A stretch of 64,000 nucleotides of DNA. It comes from Ovis canadensis. Lineage: Eukaryota; Chordata; Mammalia; Artiodactyla; Bovidae. Each line of letters starts with the position of its first letter. Within the stretch, counting starts at the first letter, position 1. The notes under the pieces were generated by a model that saw only the letters and a program-made list of their open reading frames with translations, was not told the DNA's origin and ran no database searches. Of this stretch, positions 53,601 through 64,000 are shown in pieces. A program made the translations under genes and the position numbers. Location: the NCBI RefSeq assembly GCF_042477335.2, contig NC_091255.1, positions 29,428,501-29,492,500 of the forward strand, read 5' to 3'.

Positions 53601-56600
53601 TCTCTGAAGGGGTCTTTTCTCCAGGAGTCTTCTTCCAGGTTCTAGTAACTGCTCCCCCTACTCTGGGCCCAGAAGTTATTACCAAACAGCTCTGCTGATA
53701 CAAGTTCCTTGATTCCACTACAGTCTTAATGCCTTTGTAATCAGTCCCTTTAAAAAGTCTTCCTCATAGAATCCGAATCTGAGTATGCGGCTTCTTGTTG
53801 AGACTCCCAACTGATGGAGACCGTCTATTACTTGCAGCTGAAAGTCGCTTAAGTGACACCCCAGCACTAGACTTCAGTTTTTAAAATTCAGAAAACATCA
53901 CAATACAGACAATTCCAGGACACTTCCATTGCAGTTTCAAGTGGAGTGAGTGTGTCTGTGGGTGGTGGGAGGCAGCGGTTGGAGGAAACAGATGGCACAT
54001 GCCTGTGTGTTTTCTGGGCAGCCCTGCAGGAGGCATGTGATGAGAAGCACGTCTGAATAACCCTTAACAGTGCGTTTTATACATTATACACACTTTTGTT
54101 TACCATAACGCTGTGAGCCAGGTCTCTTGGTTTCCATTTTATAGATAGGATCAGGTGAGGACGATAACTGAGAATTAACTTCTCAAAGCTGCAACAAGGG
54201 GGTGAACCAGAAACAGAAACCAGATCTGACTCAAAATTCTGTGGTTTCCTCACTCCCCAGGGCTTGCCCTTCCCTCTGTGAATCAAGACCAGAAAGGCAG
54301 GATGGAACCAAGAGGGAATGGGAAGAGGCAGGGTGGATGTGTGGGTTAATCCTACCCTTCCTATCCTCATCTGAGATTTTTCTGCAATTCCTTTAACATA
54401 TAAGAAAAACTACATATGCTAGAAAAACCCAATCCAACAACTTGCAGTAGCCTGGGATTCCAGAATAAATACTGAAATTGGCAGGACACAGAGTGTTCTT
54501 CCTCTCGACGGGTCACGTGAGGACACTGCCTAATATCTGTCATGTGTGCATCCGGGAATATACAATATTTATGCATCATTCAACCTTCAGATGCCTCTTT
54601 CTTGTGCCAAAAAGAACTGCTCTGTCCCCTATCTTCTGATCTGACCTAAAAATGTCATCAAAATCTGGCCCCAAAGACCTATAAGTTCTTTTTAAATGGA
54701 GGACTTCAGTATCCTCTCAGCCTTCTAAGAGAACGGCTTGGATGAAATCATGCCAAGAACTGAGTAACTGGGCGGGGTTTTTAGTGGAAACCATAGTGCT
54801 GTGGCCACATGTTCACAATACCACGGGGGTGGGAGGGTGGTCCTTTGGCCGGGATAGGCTGGCAGGCTATTTAACATTTTAACATCAGGGGAAACACAGC
54901 CCAGATTCAAGAGTCAAGACCAAGTCATGAGACTCACTGGAGTCGAACTCTGGCATCAGCTCCCCCTGCTTCTAGGCAGCTGTGCCTTCACCTTAACAAA
55001 CCACTCAGAACATGCCAATATGGGAAAACACAGCAAAATACAGCACTCCACAGAACTCCAGCACGTGGCATCTCAGGAAACTGACCCTTGAATTCAGTTT
55101 ACTATCTCAGTCCTTTTCCTGAAATCTGCTGAAGGTGGTTTTCACCACCCCCACTAAAGGGGTAATAAATAATGTAGTAAAATTAATAACTCACCTTGCA
55201 ACCAATTACCAAATTATTGTGGAAACAGCCAGTTCTTATTGATACAGGAAGATATTCAAGACCTAGTTCTGGGCAGACAGAGAAATACAAATACTGTACA
55301 GTACCTCTTACACATGGAATCTGGAAAAGTCAAACTCGGAGAAAAAGAGTGGCAAAGAGTGGTTGTTAACAGAGGATGAGTGGGGTTAGGGGGTGATGGG
55401 GAGATGTTGGTCAAAGAACACAAATTTCCAGTGGTGAAATTCTCAAGTCCTGAGGATCTAATGTACAGCATAGTGATTATAGCTAGTAATACTGTATTAT
55501 ATACTTGAATTGATGTTTTCTATTTGTGGTGCTGGAGAAGACTCTTTGAGAGTCCTTTGGATGCAAGGAGATTAAACCAGTCAATCCTAAAGTAAATCAA
55601 CCCTGAATATTCACTGGAAGGACTGTTGCTGAAGCTCCAATACTTTGGCCACCTGATGTGAACAGCAGACTCATTGGAAAAGACCCTGATGCTGGGAAAG
55701 ACCAAAGGCAAGAGGAGAAGAGGGCAGCAGAGGATGAGATGGTAGGTGGCATCACCAACGCAATGGACATGAATTTGAGCAAATTCTGGGAGACAGTGGA
55801 AGACAGAGGAGCCTGATGTGCTGCAGTCCGTGGCGTCCCTAGAGTCAGACACGACTTGGCAACTGAATAACAACAACACAGAATGTTGCTAACAGAGATC
55901 TTAAATAGTCCTACCACAAAAAAGAAAATGTAATTATGTAAGGGGACAGAGGTATTATTAGCTAATGATATGGTTGAATCAGTTTGCAATATATAAATTT
56001 ATGAAACCAATATAATGGACATCTTAATAAAGCTGGGGGGGGGCGAGGAATAGTGACAGTTAAGTGTAAGTGCTCCATAAATGCTGCTACAGATTAAAAA
56101 AAAAAAAAGGCCCAATACTGAGTGAAGAGGTAAGGCTGAAAAACAGGTTTTGTAAAAAGAAAAGTATATCCATCAATATATGTGGTAAAAGACCTAGAGA
56201 CACAGATAAGATAATGTCAACTTCTGTCTGTGGGTACGGAGTTTATAAATGATTTCTCCCTTTGTATTTTTATGTATTTCTGCAAAACATATATAACATT
56301 GGACTGAAAGATCTTAAAAAAGAAGACCAGAGTTATTTCTGGGAAGTAACTTCATACCTCACATGGATTACTTATATCCCAGTTTTGCTGATTTGTTCCA
56401 TGACTCAAATTACTGGAGAAGGCTCACTGAAAGCAAGCACTGGGGGAAAAAAAATGTCCATAGCAGCAGGAGGTACTTGTTTTAAAACACTGGGTCAAAA
56501 TTTTTCTAAGAATTTCAGCTATACCTAGCCCTACGTTGGGAGCAATCAGTATCCATTTTGATACAGCAGCCGTATCTGGCCTTAGAAGATGTTGAGAAGT

Positions 56601-59600
56601 ATTTATTAAAACCTGCACCTAATTGAGAACTGAAATAAGGGGGTCTTATTTCCACCTTTTAAATGTCTTTAGATTAAATGCCTAGTGATCCATGCTAAGC
56701 TTGATCAAGTTCTGGTACTTATTTTTTAAAAACTAGATGGATAGAGATTTCAATTTTCAAAATGCATCACACACTTAAATTAGGCTGAGGACTAGGTGCA
56801 CAGAAGGACATTTCACTGTGCCCTGGGGAGCATAAAGGAGGGAAAAATCTGAGCAAGTCAATTAAGGAACTCACCTTGCCAGCAAGATCCCCTGGTACTC
56901 TTCCAGCTGTCTCATGAAGCTGGGGTTGGGCTTGGTCACTGTCCGTCTTTCCTTCACATAGTCATAGGCTCGGTCCAAGTTCCAGCCATACTCCTTCATC
57001 GCATAGGCGATCACAGTGGAGGCCGAGCGACTCACCCCCATTTTGCAGTGCACGAGGCATTTAGATCCATGTTTCCTTGTTTGGGGGATTCAGGTAAGGA
57101 GGAAAACACCATAGTGAGTACATTTTATCTTTTTTGTGTGTGAGCTTTTGATGTGGGTCATTTTTTAAAGTCTTCATTGAACTGTTACAATACTGCTTCT
57201 GCTTACTGTTTTGGTTTTTTGGCTGTGAGGCATGTGGGCTCTTAGTTCCCCGACCAGGGATTGAACCTGCAGCCTGCTGCAGGTTAAGGTGAAGTCTTAA
57301 CTGCTGGACCACGAGGACAGTCCTTATAGTGAGTACACCTGAAAAGCTGGGTTCTTAATGTGTCCATGTCTCCTGTTCGGCCCTTCCACTTTCTTGCTAT
57401 GTAACTCACCCCACCTGAGTGCACTCGTGTGCACCTCTAATCACATGTGTGGGGCAATCCTGGTGCATTCAAACAATATTCAGTGTCAATACTAAGCCTC
57501 TTTAGTTCAGCAAATGTTTAGTTCAGCAAACATTTGCCGAGCATTTACCATGTGTGACACGTGCAAGGTCTGGGATGCAAAAATGAGTAACAGGTTTTCC
57601 CTGGAGGGTAGGATTCTCTGGGAGAAGTGGACAATTAAAATTCAGAACGGTAATTGCCATGACAGTTGGTCACAGAGCACAGAAGGAGAATTTTCAATTT
57701 AGAGACTGGACCCCATTTTGTGTGTGGCTGCAGGCCAGTCCCCTCGGCCCCAAGGGCACATTTCACGGCTGGCAGGCTATTGAGTTACAGGTGTGTTGGT
57801 GATTCATCTAATTTATCCAAACGCTGGGAGTTGCTTCCAGTTCTAGCAAGAGTTCTGTCCCAGGAGGAAAGCACAGACCAAATGAAACTGACTCTCCTCT
57901 TTACTCAGATGCAGCCCTGGATATTACTTTGCACAACACCACCACCCCTGTGGTATCTAGGGACCGGCTATATAACCTGGGGAACTGGACAGGACCACGT
58001 GACGCACCACATGGCTTTCTCAGCCAGCAGGGTGGCATGAATAACAAGCTGTTTGTTTCTTCTTTTTTAATGGGGTAGAAGAGAAAACAAATTTCCCATA
58101 GAGTGACACAAACAAACAAACAAAACTCAGTCTTATGCCAGAGCTAATTACCTCGGATCTGAACATGACTTGGTTATGCTAATTCTACTAATAACACAGT
58201 GTCTGGCCTGGAGTAAGCCTTCAAATGTTTGCTAAATGTATGAACAAACTTATGGATCTGCTGATTTTATCTGTCAGCTGTAAGTAGGATCAACATTTTG
58301 AAATCTGCAAAAAAGGACAGTTACTCCTATCACTAGTATACATGGGCTGGGATCCTTCCCAAGGGGTTATCCCAATAAATTTAAAAATGCACGTCAGTCC
58401 AACAGAGGAAATCTATTCATTCACTCACTCACTGTATTACAGTAGACACGCTTCCTTCCAGAAGCTTATAATCCTTTTGCTGGAGACAGAGACACATGAA
58501 AGAGTTAAGCACCAATGAAAGGAGGCATGAGGTTAAGTGCCAAGATGAGAGAGCCAGCCAGATAAGCTATGAAAATGTAGAGCGTGGTCTGGAATAATTT
58601 AAACAGCCTCATAAGAAAGGTAAAATTTTAGCGTCCCAACGGCTGGTGCGTTGTGTGTCTCTGTGTACTCAGATGATTCCAAATGACTAGGAAATATTTG
58701 TTTTGCTTATGGCACCACAGAGGTTTCATTTAGACTACAGTTGGGAAGCCACGTCACAGTGACTCAGATGGAAGTTCAGACATGTGTTCTGTATTTTCCC
58801 ATCAAGCTCTGACAACTTTAATACGTTGAATTTCAGGTCTTTGCCTGCAGGCAAGGAAGGTACTCAAACTTGGCCAATCTTAAAAATACAATTATGAAAT
58901 CCATTCCTATGAAAACATTTCTACATTTTGAACTGGGCTTTTTCAGTGAATGGCTTCTAACTCAGGTAATGAAGGATATGGAGTTGGTTCTCACCTACCC
59001 CAATTTCATCTTTCAGGTTCAGCGCTTGTCCCACCCCCTTACTTCAAGTGCTAAACTGTCCAGATTAAGCCCAGCATCACATTAGGACTCCTAAACTCAC
59101 CCAAGTGTAGGCAGAGTCTGGAATTCAGGGCCCTGATTAGGGCTGAGATGTCCAAATGAGATGTCCAGGGTACCACTTATGGAGGCGCTTGCTCTCAGAG
59201 GCTGACCTACACTTAAAGGACATGAGAGTGCGTGCCTCTCGGTAAAGGTAACGTGGGCACTTCATATATTTCCTTTCAACCTCAGCCCTGCTGGAATCAG
59301 CCTTTCTCTTCACTGGGACTGGGGCCTCGCCTCGATCTCGAGCCTCTTTGGCTGTAACCCTGACTATTGCCTCATCTTTTCCAGTCCCCTTTCCTTAAGG
59401 AACTAGACTGCTCCTATAGTTGATGGACTGAAATGAGGCACGATCTTAGGTTCAAGTCTTGTCTCCACCAGTTACTACTTAATCTCTCTTTGAACCTCAT
59501 CTCTGTATTCTGTCCTCCTCTGTACAGAAGGAAGACAGTATACACCTCTCTGGGTTTTGGCAAACAGAGGAGAGAATATGTGTAAAGTATATGGCACATA

Positions 59601-60851
59601 GGAAGCATTCTATGAGTGGTATTATCATTAGGAATAATTTCGTAAGAAGCTTCAACTGTACAAAAGTTTTTCGGGTACCTCTAGGAGATTGAGAGAATGG
59701 GCTCAAAGCTGGAGTATGGGAATGGGAATTCAGGGTAACTGTGAGGAAGCATTTTCTGACCATGAAGGTCCTTAAGTGACGTGTGATATCATTCCTGAAG
59801 GAGGACTTTAAAAACAGAAGTGCTTCTCACCTGCCAGGGAGCATCTGAGTGTTGCCACACCTGCAGGGGGAGCGTGGGCAACACGTTCACGGAGGGTTTC
59901 CTTTGAAGGAATACACAGGACTGGCAAGGAAATCCCCAGGGACTTAAAGTGTTGACATATTAATACTAATTAATACTAAACCCTAAATTAATACTATGGA
60001 ATCTTTTCAGTAAAAGGAAGACAACCAAGGACTTAATACTCATTGGAAAAGGCCTTGATGCTGGGAAAGATTGAAGGCAGGAGAAAGGGGCGGCAGAGGA
60101 TGAGATGGTTAGATAGCGTCACTGACTCAACGGACATACATTTGCGTGAACTCCGAGAGACAGTGGAGGACAGAGGACCTGGTGTATTGAAGTTCATGGG
60201 TTTGTAAAGAGTTGGACACAACTTAGCAACTGGACGACAATAAGAAAAGTAAAGAGCAGGGGGAGAGATTTCGAAAGCTTGCTGTGTCTTTCTCCTTGAT
60301 TTCAGAGAGGAGGATCTACGGTTCCATCTGTCTGAAGTGATTTCTATTCTATAACTTTCAAATGTCCTCACTGGCAACTTCAGAATTTCTTCCTTCTCTC
60401 ATTTCTATTTCTTTCTTCTTTCATTTCTATTTCTTTTGCTGCAGCTTGAGTTTATTTTCTCTCATCTTCTGCTCAATGGAAATAGCCAACATGAAATCAT
60501 CTTCCAGGGGCTTCATCTACTTAAAGCATAAGTTTTAAGTCACCAGTCATCTTTTTTCCTAGGATTAAGAAATCCCAGTCTCCTTTTTTTCCTTACTTCC
60601 CTTCCCTGAGTATCATCAGGAAGTTATCTACAGCTTTCAGGCCCCAGCCATGTGTGGTGCAAACGGAAGAGGAGTCCGAATGTGCACGTGGGACCGTGAC
60701 TCACTTTGCTTTAGAGATGAATTTGTAAGTGTCATTCCAGTAAGCCAGGAGGTCCGTTGCCTCTTCATCATACACCCGAATGTTGTGATACTCAAAGACT
60801 CCCGGGAAGAAGTTGTCTATCTCTCGAGTGACATTCAAGATATAGCGAACC
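42633..60851 (-). CDS. SSH2: SSH2, slingshot protein phosphatase 2 (C-terminal part, four coding exons)
   Basis: Minus-strand exons in gene order: 60851-60705, 57075-56875, 47614-46780, 44660-42633. Phases join and all junctions are GT-AG. They encode most of the dual-specificity phosphatase domain, from VRYILNVTREIDNFFPGVF on, the catalytic loop HCKMGVSRSAST with the nucleophilic Cys and the Arg, and the whole long C-terminal tail ending TTNPFYNTM. Slingshots dephosphorylate Ser3 of cofilin/ADF, are activated by F-actin and are held inactive by 14-3-3. The N-terminal slingshot domain and promoter lie beyond the right edge. SSH1 and SSH3 are excluded by the tail sequence and the CORO6/ANKRD13B neighbours. 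Confidence 0.95.
44661..46779 (-). other. SSH2: SSH2 intron before the last coding exon
   Basis: 2.1 kb of unique-looking DNA with no clear interspersed repeat of young families and no recognisable exon. Confidence 0.65.
46780..47614 (-). CDS. SSH2: SSH2 coding exon, tail part 1 (835 nt)
   Basis: One base completes a Ser codon, then 278 residues (KQRHNKLWRSHSDSDLSD ... DEEQPK). RSHSDSDLSD is a Ser-rich 14-3-3-type motif conserved in slingshots. The donor is GTAAAG. The downstream intronic frame stays open for about 35 codons and is not taken as coding. Confidence 0.94.
48567..48636 (+). repeat. Truncated 52-bp SINE head with 9-bp TSD
   Basis: AAGATGAGG occurs at 48567-48575 and 48628-48636, flanking only the tRNA-like head of a CHR SINE (CCTAGTGGTGCAGTGGTTAG). 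Confidence 0.7.
50120..50470 (-). repeat. L1-like LINE fragment, antisense
   Basis: TTTATTTATCTGCCCTGCTG, GGACATTCTTGTGCC and AAGATTCATTGATGTAGC resemble the antisense 3' region of mammalian L1 elements. Confidence 0.5.
50585..50824 (-). repeat. Bov-tA SINE, full length, with 10-bp target-site duplication
   Basis: AACAAGTAAA flanks both sides (50585-50594 and 50815-50824). The body runs from GCTCAGTTGCGTCCGACTCT to TGAGCCACCAGGGAAGCCC. Confidence 0.93.
51062..51282 (-). repeat. Bov-tA SINE, reverse orientation
   Basis: It has TACTCAGTCATGTCCGACTC through CACTGTGCCAGCTGGGAAGC. The tRNA head is more diverged than in the neighbour 0.25 kb away. Confidence 0.9.
51908..51952. repeat. (CA)n microsatellite
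   Basis: More than 20 dinucleotides of CA with two GCAC interruptions, in an SSH2 intron; likely length-polymorphic. Confidence 0.95.
52825..52955 (-). repeat. CHR-type SINE, reverse orientation, diverged
   Basis: It has CGGCCATGTGGCTTGTGAGA, CGACCAGGGATTGAACCCAG and AACCACCGGACTGCAAG. Confidence 0.75.
55256..55515 (+). repeat. L1-like LINE 3' end
   Basis: It has CTTACACATGGAATCTGGAA, AGTGGTTGTTAACAGAGGAT and AATGTACAGCATAGTGATTA in the order of L1 3' UTRs. Confidence 0.55.
55528..55880 (+). mobile_element. BovB (RTE-clade) LINE 3' end
   Basis: The blocks GGAGAAGACTCTTTGAGAGT, AATATTCACTGGAAGGACTG, TTTGGCCACCTGATG, ACCCTGATGCTGGGAAAGAC and GAGTCAGACACGACTTGGCA follow the BovB 3' terminal order. 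It is 5'-truncated, with no reverse-transcriptase frame in the window. On the minus strand the frame encodes fragments of no known function. Confidence 0.88.
56875..57075 (-). CDS. SSH2: SSH2 coding exon, catalytic loop
   Basis: 201 nt. It encodes KHGSKCLVHCKMGVSRSAST and on to QLEEYQGILLA plus two bases. HCKMGVSR is the HCx5R signature. The acceptor is the unusual AACAAG; the donor is GTGAGT. If the donor were not used the frame would stop at once (AGG TGA). A SINE begins 48 bp upstream of the acceptor. Confidence 0.95.
57111..57337 (-). repeat. CHR-type SINE with 12-bp target-site duplication next to an SSH2 exon
   Basis: ATAGTGAGTACA lies at 57111-57122 and 57326-57337. The insert 57123-57325 reads as a tRNA-derived SINE (GTTCCCCGACCAGGGATTGA, CTTAACTGCTGGACCACGAG), in the same transcriptional sense as SSH2. 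Confidence 0.92.
60030..60243 (+). mobile_element. BovB LINE 3' end, short
   Basis: It has ATGCTGGGAAAGATTGAAGG, GGCAGAGGATGAGATGGTTA and GTAAAGAGTTGGACACAACT. Only the last 200 bases of the element remain. Confidence 0.85.
60705..60851 (-). CDS. SSH2: SSH2 coding exon, phosphatase domain front half
   Basis: 147 nt: one base completing a Gly codon, 48 residues (VRYILNVTREIDNFF ... TYKFISKA) and two bases of Lys. VYDEEATDLL carries the Asp expected to act as general acid. The acceptor is CCTCACAG and the donor GTGAGTC. Confidence 0.95.
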
Positions 60852-61919
60852 CTGTGAGGAAACCAAGAGAGAATATGAGCTCTATTACTCAGGTGAAATC
60901 CAATTCCCAGCACTGTTTTTCTTATTTAAAACTGGTTTACTCCTGAGGCTGAAATTACGTACCAAACTATGGAAGAAAGCTAAAAAACAAAAACAAAACA
61001 AAACAACCCTAAGAGGCTATACTTAATATAGAATCTGTAACAGGGTCCTGGGAGTAGCTGGGTCTCAGGGATTTAACTAAGAGAGAAGCTGTCTACTAAG
61101 TTCAACATCTAAATTCCATTTTCAGTTTGTGTGTAGTTATACAATCTCATCTTTCAGAGTCTTTTGAAAATATGCCTTGCAATTTACTCCAAAGAATTAA
61201 CTTGAAGCTGGTCATCTGACAAATTCTCTTCAGTCACAAAAATTATACCAGCAACAAAATTTATTCTGTGGAAGTCATGTGTATTAAATCAGATTATTAA
61301 CATGTATCTTAAGAAAAAAAATAAAAGGAAACATTTCCTATCTTTCTAAATGCCAGATTGTCGGCTTTTTGCTCTATTACTCCCTTTAAACTACATGAAA
61401 GGCAAATGAGGCCAAGGCTGGGAGGGTCAGAGGAAAGTTGGACTTCAAACTCTCTCGGCTCTCAAGGCTGCATTCCTGGCTGCTATGACAGCAGATGTGT
61501 CTGAGAGTTCTTCCAGGTTTGCAGAAAATAGTTTCTGTATCAAAAATTTCCTCTGCTGTCTCTCCCACTGTGCAATCTCAATAAATGCTTGGGTTTAATT
61601 TGCCAAAGAATTATCTTTTTGCAGTGCTGTGTAGCCTTAAGACATCACTGTCGCCTACTTCAACAATACAACACAGTCACTCGTTTCTCTCTGTAGAAGT
61701 GATTTCCTTCTCAGAACCACACACGGACTTCTAGAAACCCAGTCTCTGAAGTCAGAGGAAGGACTACAGAAAGGGAGAGCCATGGTGAAGCAAACCCGTG
61801 GTGAAGGTCAGGCAACCGAAATTTTTCTGGGACGTGATTTCCATCTGTTTCAACTGAGCATCAAAGTCCATCACTAGAAAAGATTTTTTTTTCCCCTTTT
61901 TAATTTAAAAAGCAAGCTG

Positions 61920-62046
61920 GGCTTCCCTGGTGGTCCAGTGGTTAAGACTCCACACTTGCATTGCAGAGGGCACGGTTCTATTCCCTGCTGGGGGAACTAA
62001 GATCCTGCAAGCCACATGGTGAAGCCCGCCCTCCCCAATTAATTAA
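61920..62046 (+). repeat. CHR-type SINE, forward orientation
   Basis: It begins GGGCTTCCCTGGTGGTCCAG, then TGGTTAAGACTCCACACTTG, and ends in an A-rich tail. Confidence 0.88.
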
Positions 62047-62605
62047 AAAATAGTAAAAGGTAAGCAACATGCACCTGTGGAAAACATTCTAGAAGTTCTC
62101 CAAAAGGTAACTATCTGATCCAGTAATTCCTCTCCTAGTTATAAACCGAGGAGGAATGAAAACATGTCCATCCAAAGCCAAAAAGTGGGAACAACCCAAA
62201 TGTCCATCAAATGATGAGTGGACAAATAAAATGTGGAGTGTGTGTGTGTATCTCCATACAATGGAATAAAAAAGGAAGAAAGCAGTAATATATGCTACCA
62301 CACTGTAAACCTTGAAAATACAATGTTAAGTGAAATAAACCATTCTTAAAAGGCCACATATTGTATAATTTCATATAAATGAAATGTCCAGAATAGGCCA
62401 ATCTATAGCCATAGAAAGTAGATTAGTAGTTTCTAGGAGTTGGGGAGGAGGGCGGGAAATGGGGGTAACTGCTAAAGGGGTTTTCCTTTCAGGCTGGAAA
62501 AAAATTTTAAATGGATTGTTACACAGTTCTGTGAATATACTAAAACCCACTGAAGGTGAACTATAAAGTATGTGAATTATATCTCAAAATTGTCAGAAAA
62601 AAAGA
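62047..62605 (+). mobile_element. L1 LINE 3' end, sense orientation
   Basis: It has CCAAATGTCCATCAAATGAT, CATACAATGGAATAAAAAAG, TAATTTCATATAAATGAAAT and a terminal ACTATAAAGTATGTGAATTA, the usual order of old L1 3' ends. No coding capacity remains. Confidence 0.8.
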
Positions 62606-62947
62606 CAAGCACACTTCTTATTTCATTTAAAATAAAAATGAACAACTCTCCCATCCCCAGTCCCATACTCCAGTAAGGGATTATAGCAGGACAGGGTTTC
62701 CCAATCTTTTCATTATGGAAATCCAGGCAGCCATTACCCATTGCAAATGACACTCCTTGAATCTTACTTGCCATTTCTGTAAAGGAGCAGCAGTTTAGGG
62801 GGAGTTCTAAAGTCAAGTCGATTGGGAGAAGATGGCCTTATTGTCAAAATTACACTTGAAAATCCTTTAAATCATCCACAGGGGCAATATACATGTTTTA
62901 TATACAGATCCCTGAACTGTAATTCTTCATCCATTTAAGATGAAGCA

Positions 62948-63241
62948 CCAGTGAATTTGGAGAAGGCAATGGCACCCCACTCCAGTACTCTTGCCTGGAA
63001 AATCCCATGGACGGAGGAGCCTGGTAAGCTGCAGTCCATGGGGTCGCTAAGAGTTGGGTACGACTTGAGCGACTTCACTTTCACTTTTCACTTTCATGCA
63101 TTGGAGAAGGAAATGGCAACCCTCTCCAGTATTCTTGCCTGGAGAATCCCAGGGACAGAGGAGCCTAGTGGGCTGCTGTCTATGGGGTTGCACAGAGTCG
63201 GACACAACTGAAGCGACTTAGCAGCAGCAACCAATGAATTT
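62948..63241 (+). repeat. Bov-A2 dimeric SINE with near-perfect TSD
   Basis: Two Bov-A units follow each other (each with GGCA/GGAAATGGCAACC... and ...GTCGGACACAACTG-like ends), joined by a TTCACTTTCACTTTTCACTT linker. Flanking CCAGTGAATTT / CCAATGAATTT (62948-62958 and 63231-63241) form an 11-bp TSD with one mismatch. Confidence 0.92.
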
Positions 63242-64000
63242 ACAAAACAAGATCTAAGTAGATGCCTGAGCATCTAACCATACTTGTCTTTTTTCTGTGT
63301 TTTATAATTTATCCTCGTAAGTAGTAAATGAGATAAACAGGTCTCATCTCTAGCTGGGGATATCAGTCAGAGTACATACATACATGAATGCTGCTAATGC
63401 ATTTGGCAGGCAGTGCTCTATCAAGTCAGATTTCCTACTGAACCCTCCATCAGCTGCTAGTTTCCCACAGATCACAGTCTGTCAATTTTTCTATCGTTCC
63501 TTCACATTTACTGGGCACCCTTTTGGTATAAAGCTCTAAGTTTGTTATGTTTCACACAAAACTAAGATATAGTCTCTGCTTTCAAGAACTACTGATTCAA
63601 TCCTCATCAACTTAAAATTTCCAAGTTCTCTTTATTTTCATACCTTAAAATTAAGTAACCAGATTTCCATTCCCCCTCCCCCAAAACTCTTTGTATAATC
63701 ACTTGTCTTTCTTCTGAGGGAGAAGTAGAAGTATGCATTTAATCACATTCAAGATAGCCAGAAGGCTGACTTGTAACTGAGGAAACAGGCAGCCAGCAAT
63801 CAGCCAAGGAGTCATCACTATCTCTGAGTTTCAGTAGGTCTTATCTCAGTCCAAATGAAGAGTTAGCATGGCCAATGTCCAGACATGATTTTCTCTTCTC
63901 TTAATGTAATGATCTGACCTAAAGCTGAGTCTGATGGAAGATTTAGGCATTAGCTAAGAAGTGAAAAGGAAGAAGGGTGGCTTTTTGCCTGTTGAAGGTT

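Larger units (their letters stand above)
47615..56874 (-). other. SSH2: SSH2 intron (9.3 kb)
   Basis: No exon is recognised. It contains a truncated SINE with TSD (48567-48636), L1-like DNA (about 50120-50470), two reverse Bov-tA SINEs, a (CA)n tract at 51908-51952, a CHR SINE (52825-52955), a MIR-like block (about 54060-54240), L1-like DNA (about 55256-55515) and a BovB 3' end (55528-55880). Confidence 0.7.
57076..60704 (-). other. SSH2: SSH2 intron between the two phosphatase exons (3.6 kb)
   Basis: It holds a SINE insertion next to the acceptor (57111-57337) and a BovB 3' fragment (60030-60243). The rest has no recognisable exon. Confidence 0.7.
60852..64000 (-). other. SSH2: SSH2 upstream intron (partial)
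   Basis: The preceding SSH2 exon is not in the window. The stretch contains a CHR SINE (61920-62046), an L1 3' end (about 62047-62605) and a Bov-A2 dimer (62948-63241). No exon of another gene is recognisable. Confidence 0.7.

Noticed and set aside
55520-55989. Minus-strand frames of 119-130 codons
   Set aside because: They read through the antisense of a BovB 3' end and carry no gene homology.

Overview
The window is nuclear DNA of a ruminant, most likely a bovid. The evidence is dense Bov-tA/Bov-A2 SINEs, other artiodactyl tRNA-Glu-derived (CHR-like) SINEs, two BovB (RTE) LINE 3' ends, CpG-island promoters and GT-AG spliced genes. Gene content and order match mammalian GIT1 - ANKRD13B - CORO6 - SSH2 (human 17q11.2; I infer the cattle chromosome 19 equivalent). 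I cannot separate cattle, sheep and goat from the sequence alone. Families were recognised by recalled homology, not by a search.

Layout. (1) 1-4043: the 5' end of GIT1 on the minus strand, with coding exon 1 at 3992-4043 and intron 1 running off the left edge. Its CpG island is about 3540-4520. (2) About 4.5-7.7 kb: GIT1/ANKRD13B intergenic space. (3) 8287-23884: complete ANKRD13B on the plus strand, 15 coding exons, 629 codons, with a CpG-island promoter carrying a ZNF143/STAF-like site and a poly(A) signal at 24976. (4) 25265-25914: a GT-rich minisatellite between the convergent 3' ends of ANKRD13B and CORO6. (5) 26562-32346: complete CORO6 coding region on the minus strand, 471 codons in the main form. 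Two homologous 120-nt exons sit in tandem as alternatives for the same WD40 segment. Its CpG island is about 33.3-33.9 kb. (6) 33.9-37.7 kb: SINE-rich intergenic DNA. (7) 37.68-60.85 kb: the 3' half of SSH2 on the minus strand, with four coding exons including the phosphatase catalytic loop, a 2-kb last coding exon and an apparent 5-kb 3' UTR. (8) 60.85-64 kb: an upstream SSH2 intron with SINE and L1 insertions.

The genes share a theme of actin and membrane-traffic control. GIT1 is an ArfGAP/PIX-PAK scaffold. ANKRD13B is a ubiquitin-binding adaptor for receptor endocytosis. CORO6 is an actin-binding coronin. SSH2 is a cofilin phosphatase. The same family order recurs in the human genome near 12q24 (GIT2, ANKRD13A, CORO1C, SSH1) and partly at 11q13 (ANKRD13D, CORO1B, SSH3), so this is an ancient paralogous block. 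I found no novel defence, mobile or biosynthetic system. The most interesting items are the duplicated alternative CORO6 exons, the paralogon, the promoter STAF site, a SINE inserted 48 bp from the SSH2 catalytic-loop exon, and the composite minisatellite.
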